Below, one piece after another: positions 24,794 to 32,664 of a stretch of 64,000 nucleotides of DNA. A program made the translations under genes and the position numbers. Below the pieces are notes generated by a model. That model saw only the letters and a list, made by a program, of their open reading frames with translations. It was not told where the DNA came from and did no database searches. The DNA lies in assembly GCF_002798405.1 (NCBI RefSeq), contig NZ_PGGV01000003.1, positions 1-64,000 of the forward strand. Reading direction: 5' to 3'. This DNA is from Glycomyces xiaoerkulensis. Lineage in GTDB: Bacteria; Actinomycetota; Actinomycetes; Mycobacteriales; Micromonosporaceae. Numbering within the stretch: position 1 is the first letter of the stretch; every line of letters starts with the position of its first letter.

Positions 24794-25519
24794 ATGAGTG
24801 GCTTCCCCGGCGGCACCGCCGTCTCCATCGTCTCGGTCTACGACTGGCCGACCGCCGACGGACAGGCCGGCGGCTCGCCGCATCTCCACACCGCCTCCAC
24901 CGAGGGCTACGTCGTCTCTCGCGGCACCGGCGCGGTCGAGACGCTCTCCGGCGACGGCTACCGGCGTCATGCCCTTGAGCGCGGCACGGTCCTGTGGTTC
25001 ACGCCCGGGACGGTCCACCGGCTCATCAACGGCTCGGGCGACCTCGAGCTCACCGTCGTGATGCAGAACGCCGGGCTCCCCGAGGCCGGCGACGCCGTCC
25101 TCACCTACCCGCCCGACACCCTCGACGATCCCGAGGCCTACGCCGCGGTCACCCGCGCGCCCGCCGCGCCGGACCTCACCGAGGACGAGCGCGCCGAGGC
25201 GGCCCGGGCCCGCCGCGACCTCGCCGTCGAGGGCTACCTGGCGCTGCGCGAACGCGTCGAGTCCGAGGGCGCGAGCGCCATGGAGCCGCTGTGGGACGCC
25301 GCCGCCCGGATCGTCTCCGGCCGGGTCGAGACCTGGCGGGGGCTCTGGGAGGCCGGCCCCCGCGCCCAGGTCGAGGCCACCGGCGGCCACCTCACGGCGC
25401 TCGCCGCGGCCGACCCGGCGCACTTGGGCGACTCGCACGTCTCCGACGGCGGCGGTCCGGCCCACCGCTGGGGCATGTGCGGCCGCCTCGAGGCATGGGA
25501 CCTGCGCCCGCGGGAGTGA
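24794..25519 (+). CDS. Cupin-domain protein
   Basis: The 241-residue protein follows the PmoA gene after 2 nt, with its start in the overlapping GATAGCGATG context, so the two are co-translated. The N-terminal half is a cupin barrel: HLHTASTEGYVVSRGTGAVE (residues 30-49) gives the HxH...E metal motif, and FTPGTVHRLIN gives the second-motif histidine. The C-terminal 120 residues are helical, rich in Ala, Glu and Arg, and not recognised. A sugar isomerase/epimerase or metal-binding sensor role is possible. Confidence 0.8.
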   Translation: MSGFPGGTAVSIVSVYDWPTADGQAGGSPHLHTASTEGYVVSRGTGAVETLSGDGYRRHALERGTVLWFTPGTVHRLINGSGDLELTVVMQNAGLPEAGDAVLTYPPDTLDDPEAYAAVTRAPAAPDLTEDERAEAARARRDLAVEGYLALRERVESEGASAMEPLWDAAARIVSGRVETWRGLWEAGPRAQVEATGGHLTALAAADPAHLGDSHVSDGGGPAHRWGMCGRLEAWDLRPRE

Positions 25520-25536
25520 CCGTCCGGACGTGGTGA

Positions 25537-25582
25537 CCTTCGGTGTCCGGCGGCGACTACCATCGTCGCTGGACACCGAAGG
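25537..25582 (+). promoter_or_regulatory. 20-bp hairpin covering the ribosome-binding site of the RNB RNase
   Basis: A perfect 12-bp outer stem (25537-25548 with 25571-25582) continues into eight further pairs (25549-25556 with 25563-25570, two G-U), leaving the 6-nt loop CTACCA. The right arm contains most of the AAGGAG site used by the TTG start at 25590. No T-run follows, so an attenuating or RNase-target structure is favoured over a terminator. Confidence 0.65.
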
Positions 25583-25589
25583 AGCGCAG

Positions 25590-27443
25590 TTGGCCGACTG
25601 CAATCCAGCCGAGAGCGGCGTCATGATCGACGCCGAGACCACCGTGGACCGTGACGACGCCATCTGGATCGAACCGCGCGACGACGGCTACGACGTCTGG
25701 GTCCACATCGCCCGCGTCGCCGACCACGTCCCGGCCGGGCACCGCGCCGACCTGGAGGCGCGGCGCCGCGTCCACACCCTCTACCGCCCCGAGCGGAACC
25801 GCCGGATGCTCCCGCAGCCGGTCGAGCAGGCCGCGAGCCTCGAACCGGGCGGGCCGCGCGAGACCTTCGCCGTCCACCTCCGGGTGGACTCCGAAGGCCA
25901 CCCGCTCGACTTCGACCTTGGGCCCGGGCGCCTGACCCGCTCCTGGGCGATCAGCCACGGCGAGGCGGCCGCGGCCGCCTCCGACCCGGGCCACGAGCTG
26001 CACGGCACGCTCGCGACGGCGCTGCGCTTCGCCCAGAGCATGCTCGCGGCCCGCCGGGCTTCGGGCGCGATGGCGTTCTACGACCTGCTCAGCGGCTTCG
26101 CCACCGACGAGGAGGGCCGGCTGGTGCGGCTGGACGCCTCCGAACGCAACTCCGGGTACGTGATCGTGCAGGAGTTCATGATCGCCGCGAACGCCCACAT
26201 AGCGGCGTGGGCGGTCGAGCATGATCTGCCGATCCTGTTCCGCAACCACCGCATGGCCGCCGTCGCCGGCGATCCGGCCGAGCTGCGCGACGAGCTCGAC
26301 GAGGTGGCCGCCGCCGGCGACGCCGAGGCGTTCGAGATGCTGCGCCGGCGCACCAGGATGGTCTCCCGCCAGGCGACGTACGGCCCGACCGTCGGCGGGC
26401 ACAGCGGCCTCCGCCTGCCGGTGTACACCCACGCCACCAGCCCGATCCGCCGCTACCCGGACCTGGTGACCCAGCGGATCCTCCTGGCAGCCGTGGCCGG
26501 CGATCCCGCACCCTATTCGCCCGAGGCCCTCACCGAGCTGGCCGACGAGATCAACCACCGCATCGCCGAGGAGCGCGAGCGCACCGCCGAGCACTTCCGG
26601 AAGCGGGCCAAGGAGGCCGCCGAACGCCGCCTCGACGAGGCCGAGTTCGGGAACCTGCCCTACCACCAGTTCGCAAAGGTCCTGCGCGTCGCGGTGGAGC
26701 GCGACGAGGCCCCGGAGGGGCTCGTCGCCGACACCGAGCGCCGACTCGAGGCGGGGGAGCTGCAGCTCCGGGAGTTCGCCGCGGTCTACTTCGACGCCAA
26801 GGCCCCCGAGTTCGCGGATCTGCGGGTCAGACTGAACCACCGGCTGTGCACCGAGCCGCATTTCGCGGTCTCGCTGATCAACAAGTACCTGCAGGACCAG
26901 GTCGGCGGTCCGGTGGGCGCCGGCGACATGGTCTGGGAGGTCGAGTCCGTGCCGGGCCTGCGCATCGCGGCGTTCCGGGCGCGGCTGGAGCTGCGTTTCA
27001 ACGGCGAGCGCCGCAGCTCGGCCGTGCGCACCCAGCGCACCAAGAAGGACGCCCGCAACCAGGCGGCCCTGTCGCTGGCGGCCTCGCTCGCGGACCTGCC
27101 CGACCTGTCCGACGACGTCGATCCGCGCCAGATCGACCCCGGCCGACCGCGGCCCCCGGCCCTGGTCGCCCCGGAGCTGAACCCGGTCGAGGCCGTCCAG
27201 ATCTACTTCGCGCGCGGGGTGGTCGACGACCTGTTCTGGAACTTCGATCACGAGGGCCCGCCGCACGAGCGCGTTTACACCTGCGAGTGCGGGGCGGTCC
27301 TCCACAGCAGCGGTGTCGACATCGGCTCCGTGGGCGAAGGGGCGAGCAAGCAGGCCGCCAAGAACGCCGCCGCCGAGGGCCTGCGGGTCCACATCGAGGC
27401 CGCGGTCAGAATGATGCGGGAAACAGGCCGGCCCGAGGCGTGA
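25590..27443 (+). CDS. RNB-domain exoribonuclease with two C-terminal dsRNA-binding domains
   Basis: This 617-residue RNase II/R-like enzyme begins almost directly with the RNB domain. Asp14, Asp20, Asp22 and Asp23 in IDAETTVDRDDA have the spacing of the four metal ligands of E. coli RNase II (201, 207, 209, 210), and TSPIRRYPDLVTQR is the usual arginine motif. The cold-shock and S1 domains of RNase II/R are absent. Instead, two dsRBD-like units follow: about 460-520 (TKKDARNQAALSLA) and about 535-610 (NPVEAVQIYF then GEGASKQAAKNAAAEGL). TTG 25590 sits 6 nt after AAGGAG. A GTG at 25530 is possible but would code through a hairpin. This domain set is unusual. Confidence 0.88.
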   Translation: MADCNPAESGVMIDAETTVDRDDAIWIEPRDDGYDVWVHIARVADHVPAGHRADLEARRRVHTLYRPERNRRMLPQPVEQAASLEPGGPRETFAVHLRVDSEGHPLDFDLGPGRLTRSWAISHGEAAAAASDPGHELHGTLATALRFAQSMLAARRASGAMAFYDLLSGFATDEEGRLVRLDASERNSGYVIVQEFMIAANAHIAAWAVEHDLPILFRNHRMAAVAGDPAELRDELDEVAAAGDAEAFEMLRRRTRMVSRQATYGPTVGGHSGLRLPVYTHATSPIRRYPDLVTQRILLAAVAGDPAPYSPEALTELADEINHRIAEERERTAEHFRKRAKEAAERRLDEAEFGNLPYHQFAKVLRVAVERDEAPEGLVADTERRLEAGELQLREFAAVYFDAKAPEFADLRVRLNHRLCTEPHFAVSLINKYLQDQVGGPVGAGDMVWEVESVPGLRIAAFRARLELRFNGERRSSAVRTQRTKKDARNQAALSLAASLADLPDLSDDVDPRQIDPGRPRPPALVAPELNPVEAVQIYFARGVVDDLFWNFDHEGPPHERVYTCECGAVLHSSGVDIGSVGEGASKQAAKNAAAEGLRVHIEAAVRMMRETGRPEA

Positions 27444-27476
27444 AGCGCGCAATACCCGCTAAGGCAGAATGGTCAC

Positions 27477-28733
27477 GTGCATATTCTCGATGACCTGGCC
27501 TGGCGCGGGCTGATCCAAGACTCGACCGACCTCGAAGCGTTCCGGAAGGACCTGGACTCGGGGCTCGTGACCTTCTACGTCGGCTTCGACCCGACCGCGG
27601 AGAGTCTGCACGTGGGCCACTTGATGCTGGTGCTGACCGCCCGCCGCCTCCAGCGGGCCGGGCTGCGCCCGCTGCTGCTGGTCGGCGGCGCCACCGGGCA
27701 GATCGGCGATCCCAAGGAGGCCGGAGAGCGCACCCTCAACCCGCCCGAGGTCGTCGCCGGATGGGTCGAGAAGATCCGGGAGCAGTTGGCCCCGTTCGTC
27801 ACCTACGACGGGGACAACGCCGCTATCGCCGTCAACAACCTCGACTGGACCGGCGAGATGGGCATCGTCGAGTTCCTGCGGGACGTCGGCAAGCACTTCC
27901 CGGTCTCCAAGATGCTCTCCCGCGAGATCGTGAAGGCACGCCTGGAGTCCGGGATCTCGTTCACCGAGTTCGCCTACCAATTGCTGCAGTCGAACGACTT
28001 CTACGAGCTTCACCGCCGCCACGGCTGCACTCTGCAGATCGGCGGCTCCGACCAGTGGGGCAACATCACCGCCGGGGTCGACTACATCCGCCGCAAGACC
28101 GGCAGGCACGTGCACGCCTTCGTGACCCCGCTGGTGACCAGCGCCGACGGCTCCAAGATCGGCAAGAGCGACGGCAAGGGGCCCTGGCTCGACGCCGAAC
28201 TGACCAGCCCGTACGCGTTCTACCAGTTCTGGTTCAACGTCGACGACGCCGACGTGGTGCGGTACCTGCGGTACTTCTCGTTCAGGTCCCGCGAGGAGAT
28301 CGAGGAGCTGGAGCGGGCCACCGCGGAGAAGCCGGCGGCGCGGTCGGCGCAGCGCGCGCTCGCCGAGGAGCTGACGGCCCTGCTGCACGGCGAGGAGGAG
28401 ACCGCGCACGCCGTCTCGGCCTCTCGAGCGCTGTTCGGGCGCGGGGAGCTGGCCGAGCTGCCGGAGGCGACGCTGCGGGCCGCCCTGGTCGAGGCCGGTC
28501 TGGCCGAGATCCACAAGCCCGAGGTCAGCGTCGCCGAACTCATGAAGGAGGCCGGCGTGGTCGCGAGCCTGGGGGAGGCGCGCCGGGCCGCCAAGGAGGG
28601 CGGGGCGTACCTGAACAACGTCCGGGTGACCGATCCGAACGCCGTGGTCGACCGCGCCGACCTGCTGCACGGTCGTTACGCGGTGATCCGGCGCGGGAAG
28701 AAGACCGTGGCCGGGGCGGAAGTGTTCGCCTGA
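27477..28733 (+). CDS. tyrS: Tyrosyl-tRNA synthetase
   Basis: This 418-residue class I synthetase charges tRNA-Tyr. It has the HIGH motif as HVGH (residues 45-48), GGSDQWGNITAG in the tyrosine pocket, the KMSKS loop as KIGKS near residue 230, and a C-terminal S4-like domain (about 350-418, EARRAAKEGGAYLNN). GTG start 33 nt after the RNase gene, with CAGAAT six bases upstream as a possible leaderless -10. No T-box is seen. Confidence 0.96.
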   Translation: MHILDDLAWRGLIQDSTDLEAFRKDLDSGLVTFYVGFDPTAESLHVGHLMLVLTARRLQRAGLRPLLLVGGATGQIGDPKEAGERTLNPPEVVAGWVEKIREQLAPFVTYDGDNAAIAVNNLDWTGEMGIVEFLRDVGKHFPVSKMLSREIVKARLESGISFTEFAYQLLQSNDFYELHRRHGCTLQIGGSDQWGNITAGVDYIRRKTGRHVHAFVTPLVTSADGSKIGKSDGKGPWLDAELTSPYAFYQFWFNVDDADVVRYLRYFSFRSREEIEELERATAEKPAARSAQRALAEELTALLHGEEETAHAVSASRALFGRGELAELPEATLRAALVEAGLAEIHKPEVSVAELMKEAGVVASLGEARRAAKEGGAYLNNVRVTDPNAVVDRADLLHGRYAVIRRGKKTVAGAEVFA

Positions 28734-28784
28734 GGCGTATGCTTGGTTGGTTTTGTCGCGGTGAACGCATAGGGGGAGGATCAC

Positions 28785-30005
28785 GTGGCTGACAGCGGCC
28801 GTGCCCGAAGGGGCGACGACGACCGGCGAGGCGGCCGAGGAGGCTACGGACGGCGGGACCGGGGCGGCTACGACCGCGGCGGTCGGCCGCGCCGCGACCG
28901 CGACGCCGATCGCGGCGGCCGGGGCGGTTTCGGTTCCGACGACCGGCCGCGCCGCCGGTACGACGATCGCGACGACCGTCCCCGGCGTGACCGCGACGAC
29001 CGGCCGCGCCGGTTCGAGGACCGCGGCGGGCGGCGCCGCGACCGCGACGACCGCGGCCGAGGCGGCTTCCGCGACGGGCACCGCGGCCGCCGCGAGGACC
29101 GCCCGCGGCGCGAGCGCGACGACGACCGGTACGGGCGCGACGGCAAGCCCCGCCGCGGCAAGGACGGCCTGCGCCCCCTCGACGAGCGCGAGGCCGGGCA
29201 CGAGGGCCCGGTCCGCATCGGCGAGTCCGACCGGGCGCCCGACCTCCCCGAAGGCCTCGAGTACGGTTTCGACCAGCTCGACAAGGCCACCAAGGCGGGG
29301 CTGCGCAGCCTGAACAAGCAGCTCGCCGAGGCGGTCGGCAACCGGCTCATCGCCGCCGCCGCGCTCATGGCCGCCGACGACGTCGAAGGCGCCCTCGAAC
29401 AGGCCCGCTACGCCCGGCGCAAGGCCTCCCGCGTCGCCAGCGTCCGCGAGGTCACCGGCGTGGCCGCCTACGGCGCCGGACAGTGGCAGTTGTCCATGAA
29501 CGAGCTGCGCGCCGCCCAGCGGCTCGGCGGCAACCGCGACCACGTGGCCATGATCGCCGACTGCGAGCGCGCCACCGGCCACCCCGAGCGCGCCATCGAC
29601 CTGTACCGCGAATTCGGCGATGACGAGAGCATCGACCCCGAGACCCGGGTCGAGCTGCTCATCGTCGCGGCGGGCGCCCGCCGCGACATGGGCATGGACG
29701 AGGCCGCCACCGCCATGCTCAAGGTCGGCGCGCTGAACTCGCCGAGGGCCGAACCGTGGGTCGCCCGGCTCCGCTTCGCCTACGCCGAGCACCTGCTGGC
29801 CGACGGCCGCGACGAGGAGGCCCGCGAATGGCTGTCCAAGGCCGTCGCCGCCGACGAGGCGGGCCTGAGCGGCGCCGCCGAGCGCCTCCTCGAACTCGAA
29901 GGCGTCGACTTCGAAGAACTCGAATACGAGCCCGACGATGAGATCGGGGCCGACCGGCCCCCGGCACCGGAGGAATCCGATGACACGGCTGACCGCCGCG
30001 ACTGA
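28785..30005 (+). CDS. Arg/Gly/Asp-rich disordered N-terminus plus TPR-like domain, function unknown
   Basis: The 406-residue protein is in two parts. The first 140 residues are almost only Arg, Gly and Asp in RGG, DRDD and RPRR repeats, a composition typical of disordered RNA-binding or condensing tails. Residues about 170-380 are helical with tetratricopeptide-like spacing (GNRLIAAAALMAADDVEGAL, AYAEHLLADGRDEEAREWL). Homologues occupy this place between tyrS and the HAD phosphatase in many actinobacteria. Function is unknown; an RNA-associated scaffold is an inference from composition. GTG start after GGGGGAGG. Its end overlaps the next gene by 26 nt. Confidence 0.8.
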   Translation: MADSGRARRGDDDRRGGRGGYGRRDRGGYDRGGRPRRDRDADRGGRGGFGSDDRPRRRYDDRDDRPRRDRDDRPRRFEDRGGRRRDRDDRGRGGFRDGHRGRREDRPRRERDDDRYGRDGKPRRGKDGLRPLDEREAGHEGPVRIGESDRAPDLPEGLEYGFDQLDKATKAGLRSLNKQLAEAVGNRLIAAAALMAADDVEGALEQARYARRKASRVASVREVTGVAAYGAGQWQLSMNELRAAQRLGGNRDHVAMIADCERATGHPERAIDLYREFGDDESIDPETRVELLIVAAGARRDMGMDEAATAMLKVGALNSPRAEPWVARLRFAYAEHLLADGRDEEAREWLSKAVAADEAGLSGAAERLLELEGVDFEELEYEPDDEIGADRPPAPEESDDTADRRD

Positions 30006-31011
30006 GCCGCTCGCCTCCGCCTACGACCTGGCGCTGCTCGACCTCGACGGGGTCGTGTACCTGCTCGGGCAGCCCATCCCCGAATCCGCCGCGACCATCG
30101 GCGACCTCCCGGTCCACGACTGCGAGCCGGTGTTCGTCACCAACAACGCCTCCCGCAGCCCCGAGACCGTCGCCGAGGCCCTCCACGGCATGGACATCCC
30201 GGCCCGAGCCGACCAGATCCTCACCTCGGCCCAGGTCGTCGCCTCCGGGATCGTTGATCGAGTGGGGTCGGGTGCGAAGGTGCTGTCGATCGGATCGGCG
30301 GCCCTGCGCGAAGCGCTCGAGTCCGCCGGGCTCGCCCTGGCGGACGAGCCTCGTGAGGCGCAGGCCGTGGCCTTCGGCATGACGTTCGACCTCACCTGGC
30401 GCGACCTGACCGCGGTCACCGTCGCGGCCCGGTCCGGGGCGCTCTGGGCCGTGGCCAACCTCGATGCCACCCTGCCGACGCCCGACGGGCCCCTGCCGGG
30501 GAGCGGCGCGCTGGCCGACGCCGTGAGCACCGCGCTCGGCCGCGGCCCCGACCTCGTGGCCGGCAAGCCCCGGCCGCCGATCTACGAGGCCGCGCTGGCC
30601 CGCCGGCCCGGCGGGCGGGCGATCATGGTCGGCGACCGCCCGGACTCCGACATCGAGGGCGCCAACCGCGCCGGGATCGACTCGCTGCTGGTCTTCACCG
30701 GGGTCGTATCGCCGCGCGAGGCGCTCCGCCTGCCGCCCGAGCGTCGGCCTACCCACCTGGGGTGGAGCATCGGCGCGCTCACCGAGACGCACCCGCGACT
30801 GCACTGGAACGAGGCGGTCGACCGCGTCGAGTGCGGCGGCTGGACCGCCGTGCTCGAGCGCGGGCGGATCGTGCTCGGCGGCGAAGGGGCCGACCTGGAC
30901 GGCTGGCGGGCGCTGTGCGAGCTGTCGTGGGCCGCGATGGACATGGCCGGTCTCGATCCGGACCGGGAGCCGCGGGCGCGCGGTCCGGCGGCCGAGAAGC
31001 TTTTCCGATAG
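29980..31011 (+). CDS. HAD-superfamily IIA hydrolase (NagD/Gph-like phosphatase)
   Basis: This 343-residue phosphatase has motif I DLDGVVYL with Asp21 and Asp23, motif II FVTNNAS near 60, Lys in AGKPRPPIYE near 195, and motif IV GDRPDSDIEGANRAG near 215-229, all HAD-IIA hallmarks. A C-terminal 70-residue extension (HWNEAVDRVECGG onwards) is typical of actinobacterial members. The substrate is unknown, with glycerol or sugar phosphates the usual guess. ATG 29980 sits behind GGAGGA. It overlaps the preceding gene by 26 nt, so they are translationally coupled. Confidence 0.9.
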   Translation: MTRLTAATEPLASAYDLALLDLDGVVYLLGQPIPESAATIGDLPVHDCEPVFVTNNASRSPETVAEALHGMDIPARADQILTSAQVVASGIVDRVGSGAKVLSIGSAALREALESAGLALADEPREAQAVAFGMTFDLTWRDLTAVTVAARSGALWAVANLDATLPTPDGPLPGSGALADAVSTALGRGPDLVAGKPRPPIYEAALARRPGGRAIMVGDRPDSDIEGANRAGIDSLLVFTGVVSPREALRLPPERRPTHLGWSIGALTETHPRLHWNEAVDRVECGGWTAVLERGRIVLGGEGADLDGWRALCELSWAAMDMAGLDPDREPRARGPAAEKLFR

Positions 31012-31018
31012 CACGAAA

Positions 31019-31044
31019 GCCCGGACCGCGGGGCGGTTCCGGGC
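31019..31044. terminator. Bidirectional terminator hairpin
   Basis: GCCCGGACCGC (31019-31029) pairs with the 12-base arm 31033-31044 with one bulged T, leaving a 3-nt loop. It is shared by the convergent HAD and SCP2 genes. Confidence 0.6.
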
Positions 31045-31064
31045 CTGTTCGCTCGCTGCCGCGG

Positions 31065-31412
31065 TCAGTCGACCTTGAGGGCCTTGCGGAGCTTGGCGAG
31101 GTCCTTGACGCTGGCCTTGACCTTGACCTTGCCGGTCAGGAACGCCTTGGCGGGCTTGAGCTGCTTCTTGGACAGCTTGATCAGGTCGTCGGAGGCGATC
31201 GAGATGCGCACCTCGGCGTCGGAGTCGTCGCCGTCGATCAGGTCGGTCAGGCTGCCGTTGGAGAGCTTGGCGCTGAAGGAGGTGTCGAGGTCGGTGATCT
31301 CGCAGGCCAGCGTGCGTTCGAAGTCCTCAAGCCCTTCGAAGTCGCCGGACTTCTTGGCGACCTTGCCCGCCATCTTCTCGAGTACGTTGCGGCATTCGTC
31401 CACAGTGGCCAT
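31065..31412 (-). CDS. SCP2 sterol-binding-domain protein (copy A)
   Basis: This 115-residue SCP2-fold protein has a hydrophobic-ligand tunnel of unknown specificity. It starts MATVDECRNVLEKMAGK, with the core ACEITDLDTSFSAKL, DAEVRISIASDDLIKL and a C-terminal KAFLTGKVKVKA. GGGAGG precedes the ATG at 31410-31412. It is a clear paralogue of the next gene upstream on the same strand (MATADECRTAL...), so the pair arose by tandem duplication. The role is probably lipid or acyl-CoA binding. Confidence 0.85.
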   Translation of the reverse strand: MATVDECRNVLEKMAGKVAKKSGDFEGLEDFERTLACEITDLDTSFSAKLSNGSLTDLIDGDDSDAEVRISIASDDLIKLSKKQLKPAKAFLTGKVKVKASVKDLAKLRKALKVD

Positions 31413-31580
31413 ATTATGGTCCTCCCAGTGAGTTGCGGGTTGAGCGCGATGGGCTCGACTGGCCAGAAGGGTACAACGTGCGTCGAAAGCCTTTGCGTCC
31501 GACCGGGAGCCAACGAAACGGTCACGGTCCGTGATATCGGAGCGCGGCCCGGCGGGCCCCACGGACCGTGTCCGAAGTCG

Positions 31581-31919
31581 TCAGAGAACGCCCTGCAGCT
31601 TCATCATGTCCATCATGTTGGCCTTGATCTTGACCTGCTTGGACATGAACGCCTTCTTGAAGTCCAGCTCGCCGGCGACGAGCTTCACCAGATCGTCCGA
31701 GGAGACGACCATCCGGATCTGCGCGTCCGGCTCGTCCCCCTCGGTGATGTCGACGAGCTTGCCCCCCTCGAACCTCCCGTGGAACGACGTCTCCAGGTCG
31801 GTGATGTCGCAGGCGAGCGCGCGCTCGAACCCGGTCAGCTTGCGCACGGTCTTGGGATTCGCGGCGAGATCGGCGGCGAACTGCTCCAGAGCGGTCCGGC
31901 ATTCGTCGGCGGTGGCCAT
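31581..31919 (-). CDS. SCP2 sterol-binding-domain protein (copy B)
   Basis: This 112-residue paralogue of the downstream gene shares the segments MAT-DECR, ERALACDITDLETSF, and VVSSDDLVKL. The C-terminus is methionine-rich (IKANMMDMMKLQGVL). AGGAGG lies six bases before the ATG at 31917-31919. Between the two genes are 168 bp with no ORF. Whether the two bind different ligands cannot be judged from sequence. Confidence 0.85.
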   Translation of the reverse strand: MATADECRTALEQFAADLAANPKTVRKLTGFERALACDITDLETSFHGRFEGGKLVDITEGDEPDAQIRMVVSSDDLVKLVAGELDFKKAFMSKQVKIKANMMDMMKLQGVL

Positions 31920-32082
31920 GGTGCCCTCCTGTTCGTTCGGTGTAGCGGCGGCGGTGCGCCCCCTCAGAAGGTTACCGCCCGGTAGAGCCCGGCGGGCGCG
32001 ACCCGCCCCGGGTACCGTGGCAGTACCGTTGAGGTAGCCACCAGCCGCGCCCCTCGACCGCCGAGCAGGAAGGAGTAAGGCC

Positions 32083-32442
32083 ATGGCCGACACCGCCCGC
32101 GCCTACTTCGACACCGTCTTCAGCCTCGCCGGGGAACCCGGTCGGCGCGCCCGCGACTTCGCCGGCAAGGTCCGCGAGGACCTCCGCGGCGGAGCCGAGC
32201 AGGTCCGCAGCCACGGCTCGCGCACCGTCACCGACATCGGCCGCCTCGTCCGCGCCGAGGTCGACGCCGGACTCTCGCGCCTGGGACTGGCGACCCAGTC
32301 CGACCTCGACGACCTCAACCTCCGCCTCGAGCACACCGAGGACGAGCTGCGCGAACTGCGGCTGCGCCTCGAGACCGAGCACGCCGCGGTCGGTCCCGCC
32401 GAACCGGCGGCCGAGGCACCGAACGACGAAGAGCAGGCATGA
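32083..32442 (+). CDS. Small helical protein with C-terminal coiled coil
   Basis: This 119-residue hydrophilic protein is not recognised with certainty. Residues 1-60 form amphipathic helices (ARAYFDTVFSLAGEPGRRAR, phasin-like in feel) and residues 70-98 a heptad-patterned coiled coil (DLDDLNLRLEHTEDELREL), then an Ala/Glu-rich tail. AAGGAG lies upstream of the ATG. It starts an operon with the next three genes, with which it overlaps or is closely spaced (ATGA junction at 32439). Confidence 0.7.
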   Translation: MADTARAYFDTVFSLAGEPGRRARDFAGKVREDLRGGAEQVRSHGSRTVTDIGRLVRAEVDAGLSRLGLATQSDLDDLNLRLEHTEDELRELRLRLETEHAAVGPAEPAAEAPNDEEQA

Positions 32443-32639
32443 CCGACGAACCGACACCGGGAAGCATCGCCGACCGGCTCCGCGGGCACGCCGACGCCGA
32501 CGAGATCGGCGGCGAGATCGAGGCCGCCCTCGGGCGCCTCGAGGCCCTGCCGGACCTGGCCGTGACCGATCACGTAGCCGTCTTCGAAGGCGTCCAGCAG
32601 CGCCTGTCGGACATCCTCGGCAACGTCGACGACGCCTGA
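32439..32639 (+). CDS. Small conserved protein upstream of tlyA
   Basis: This 66-residue acidic, helical protein of unknown function overlaps the previous ORF by ATGA. A similarly sized ORF (Rv1693 in M. tuberculosis) precedes tlyA in other actinobacteria, so it is likely a conserved partner. No motif is visible. Confidence 0.7.
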   Translation: MTDEPTPGSIADRLRGHADADEIGGEIEAALGRLEALPDLAVTDHVAVFEGVQQRLSDILGNVDDA

Positions 32640-32664
32640 GCCCGACCGGAAACCGGCCCGCCGC

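Noticed and set aside
20480..25519. A 1679-codon open frame across the sugar cluster
   Set aside because: It is an off-frame shadow of the GH3, oxidoreductase and PmoA genes, with Arg/Pro/Gly-rich nonsense. Only its last part (24794-25519) is a real gene, the cupin protein.
28801..29313. Ala/Thr-rich 170-codon frame inside the RGG-rich gene
   Set aside because: It arises from the repetitive GC-rich codons of the Arg/Gly/Asp tail read in another frame.
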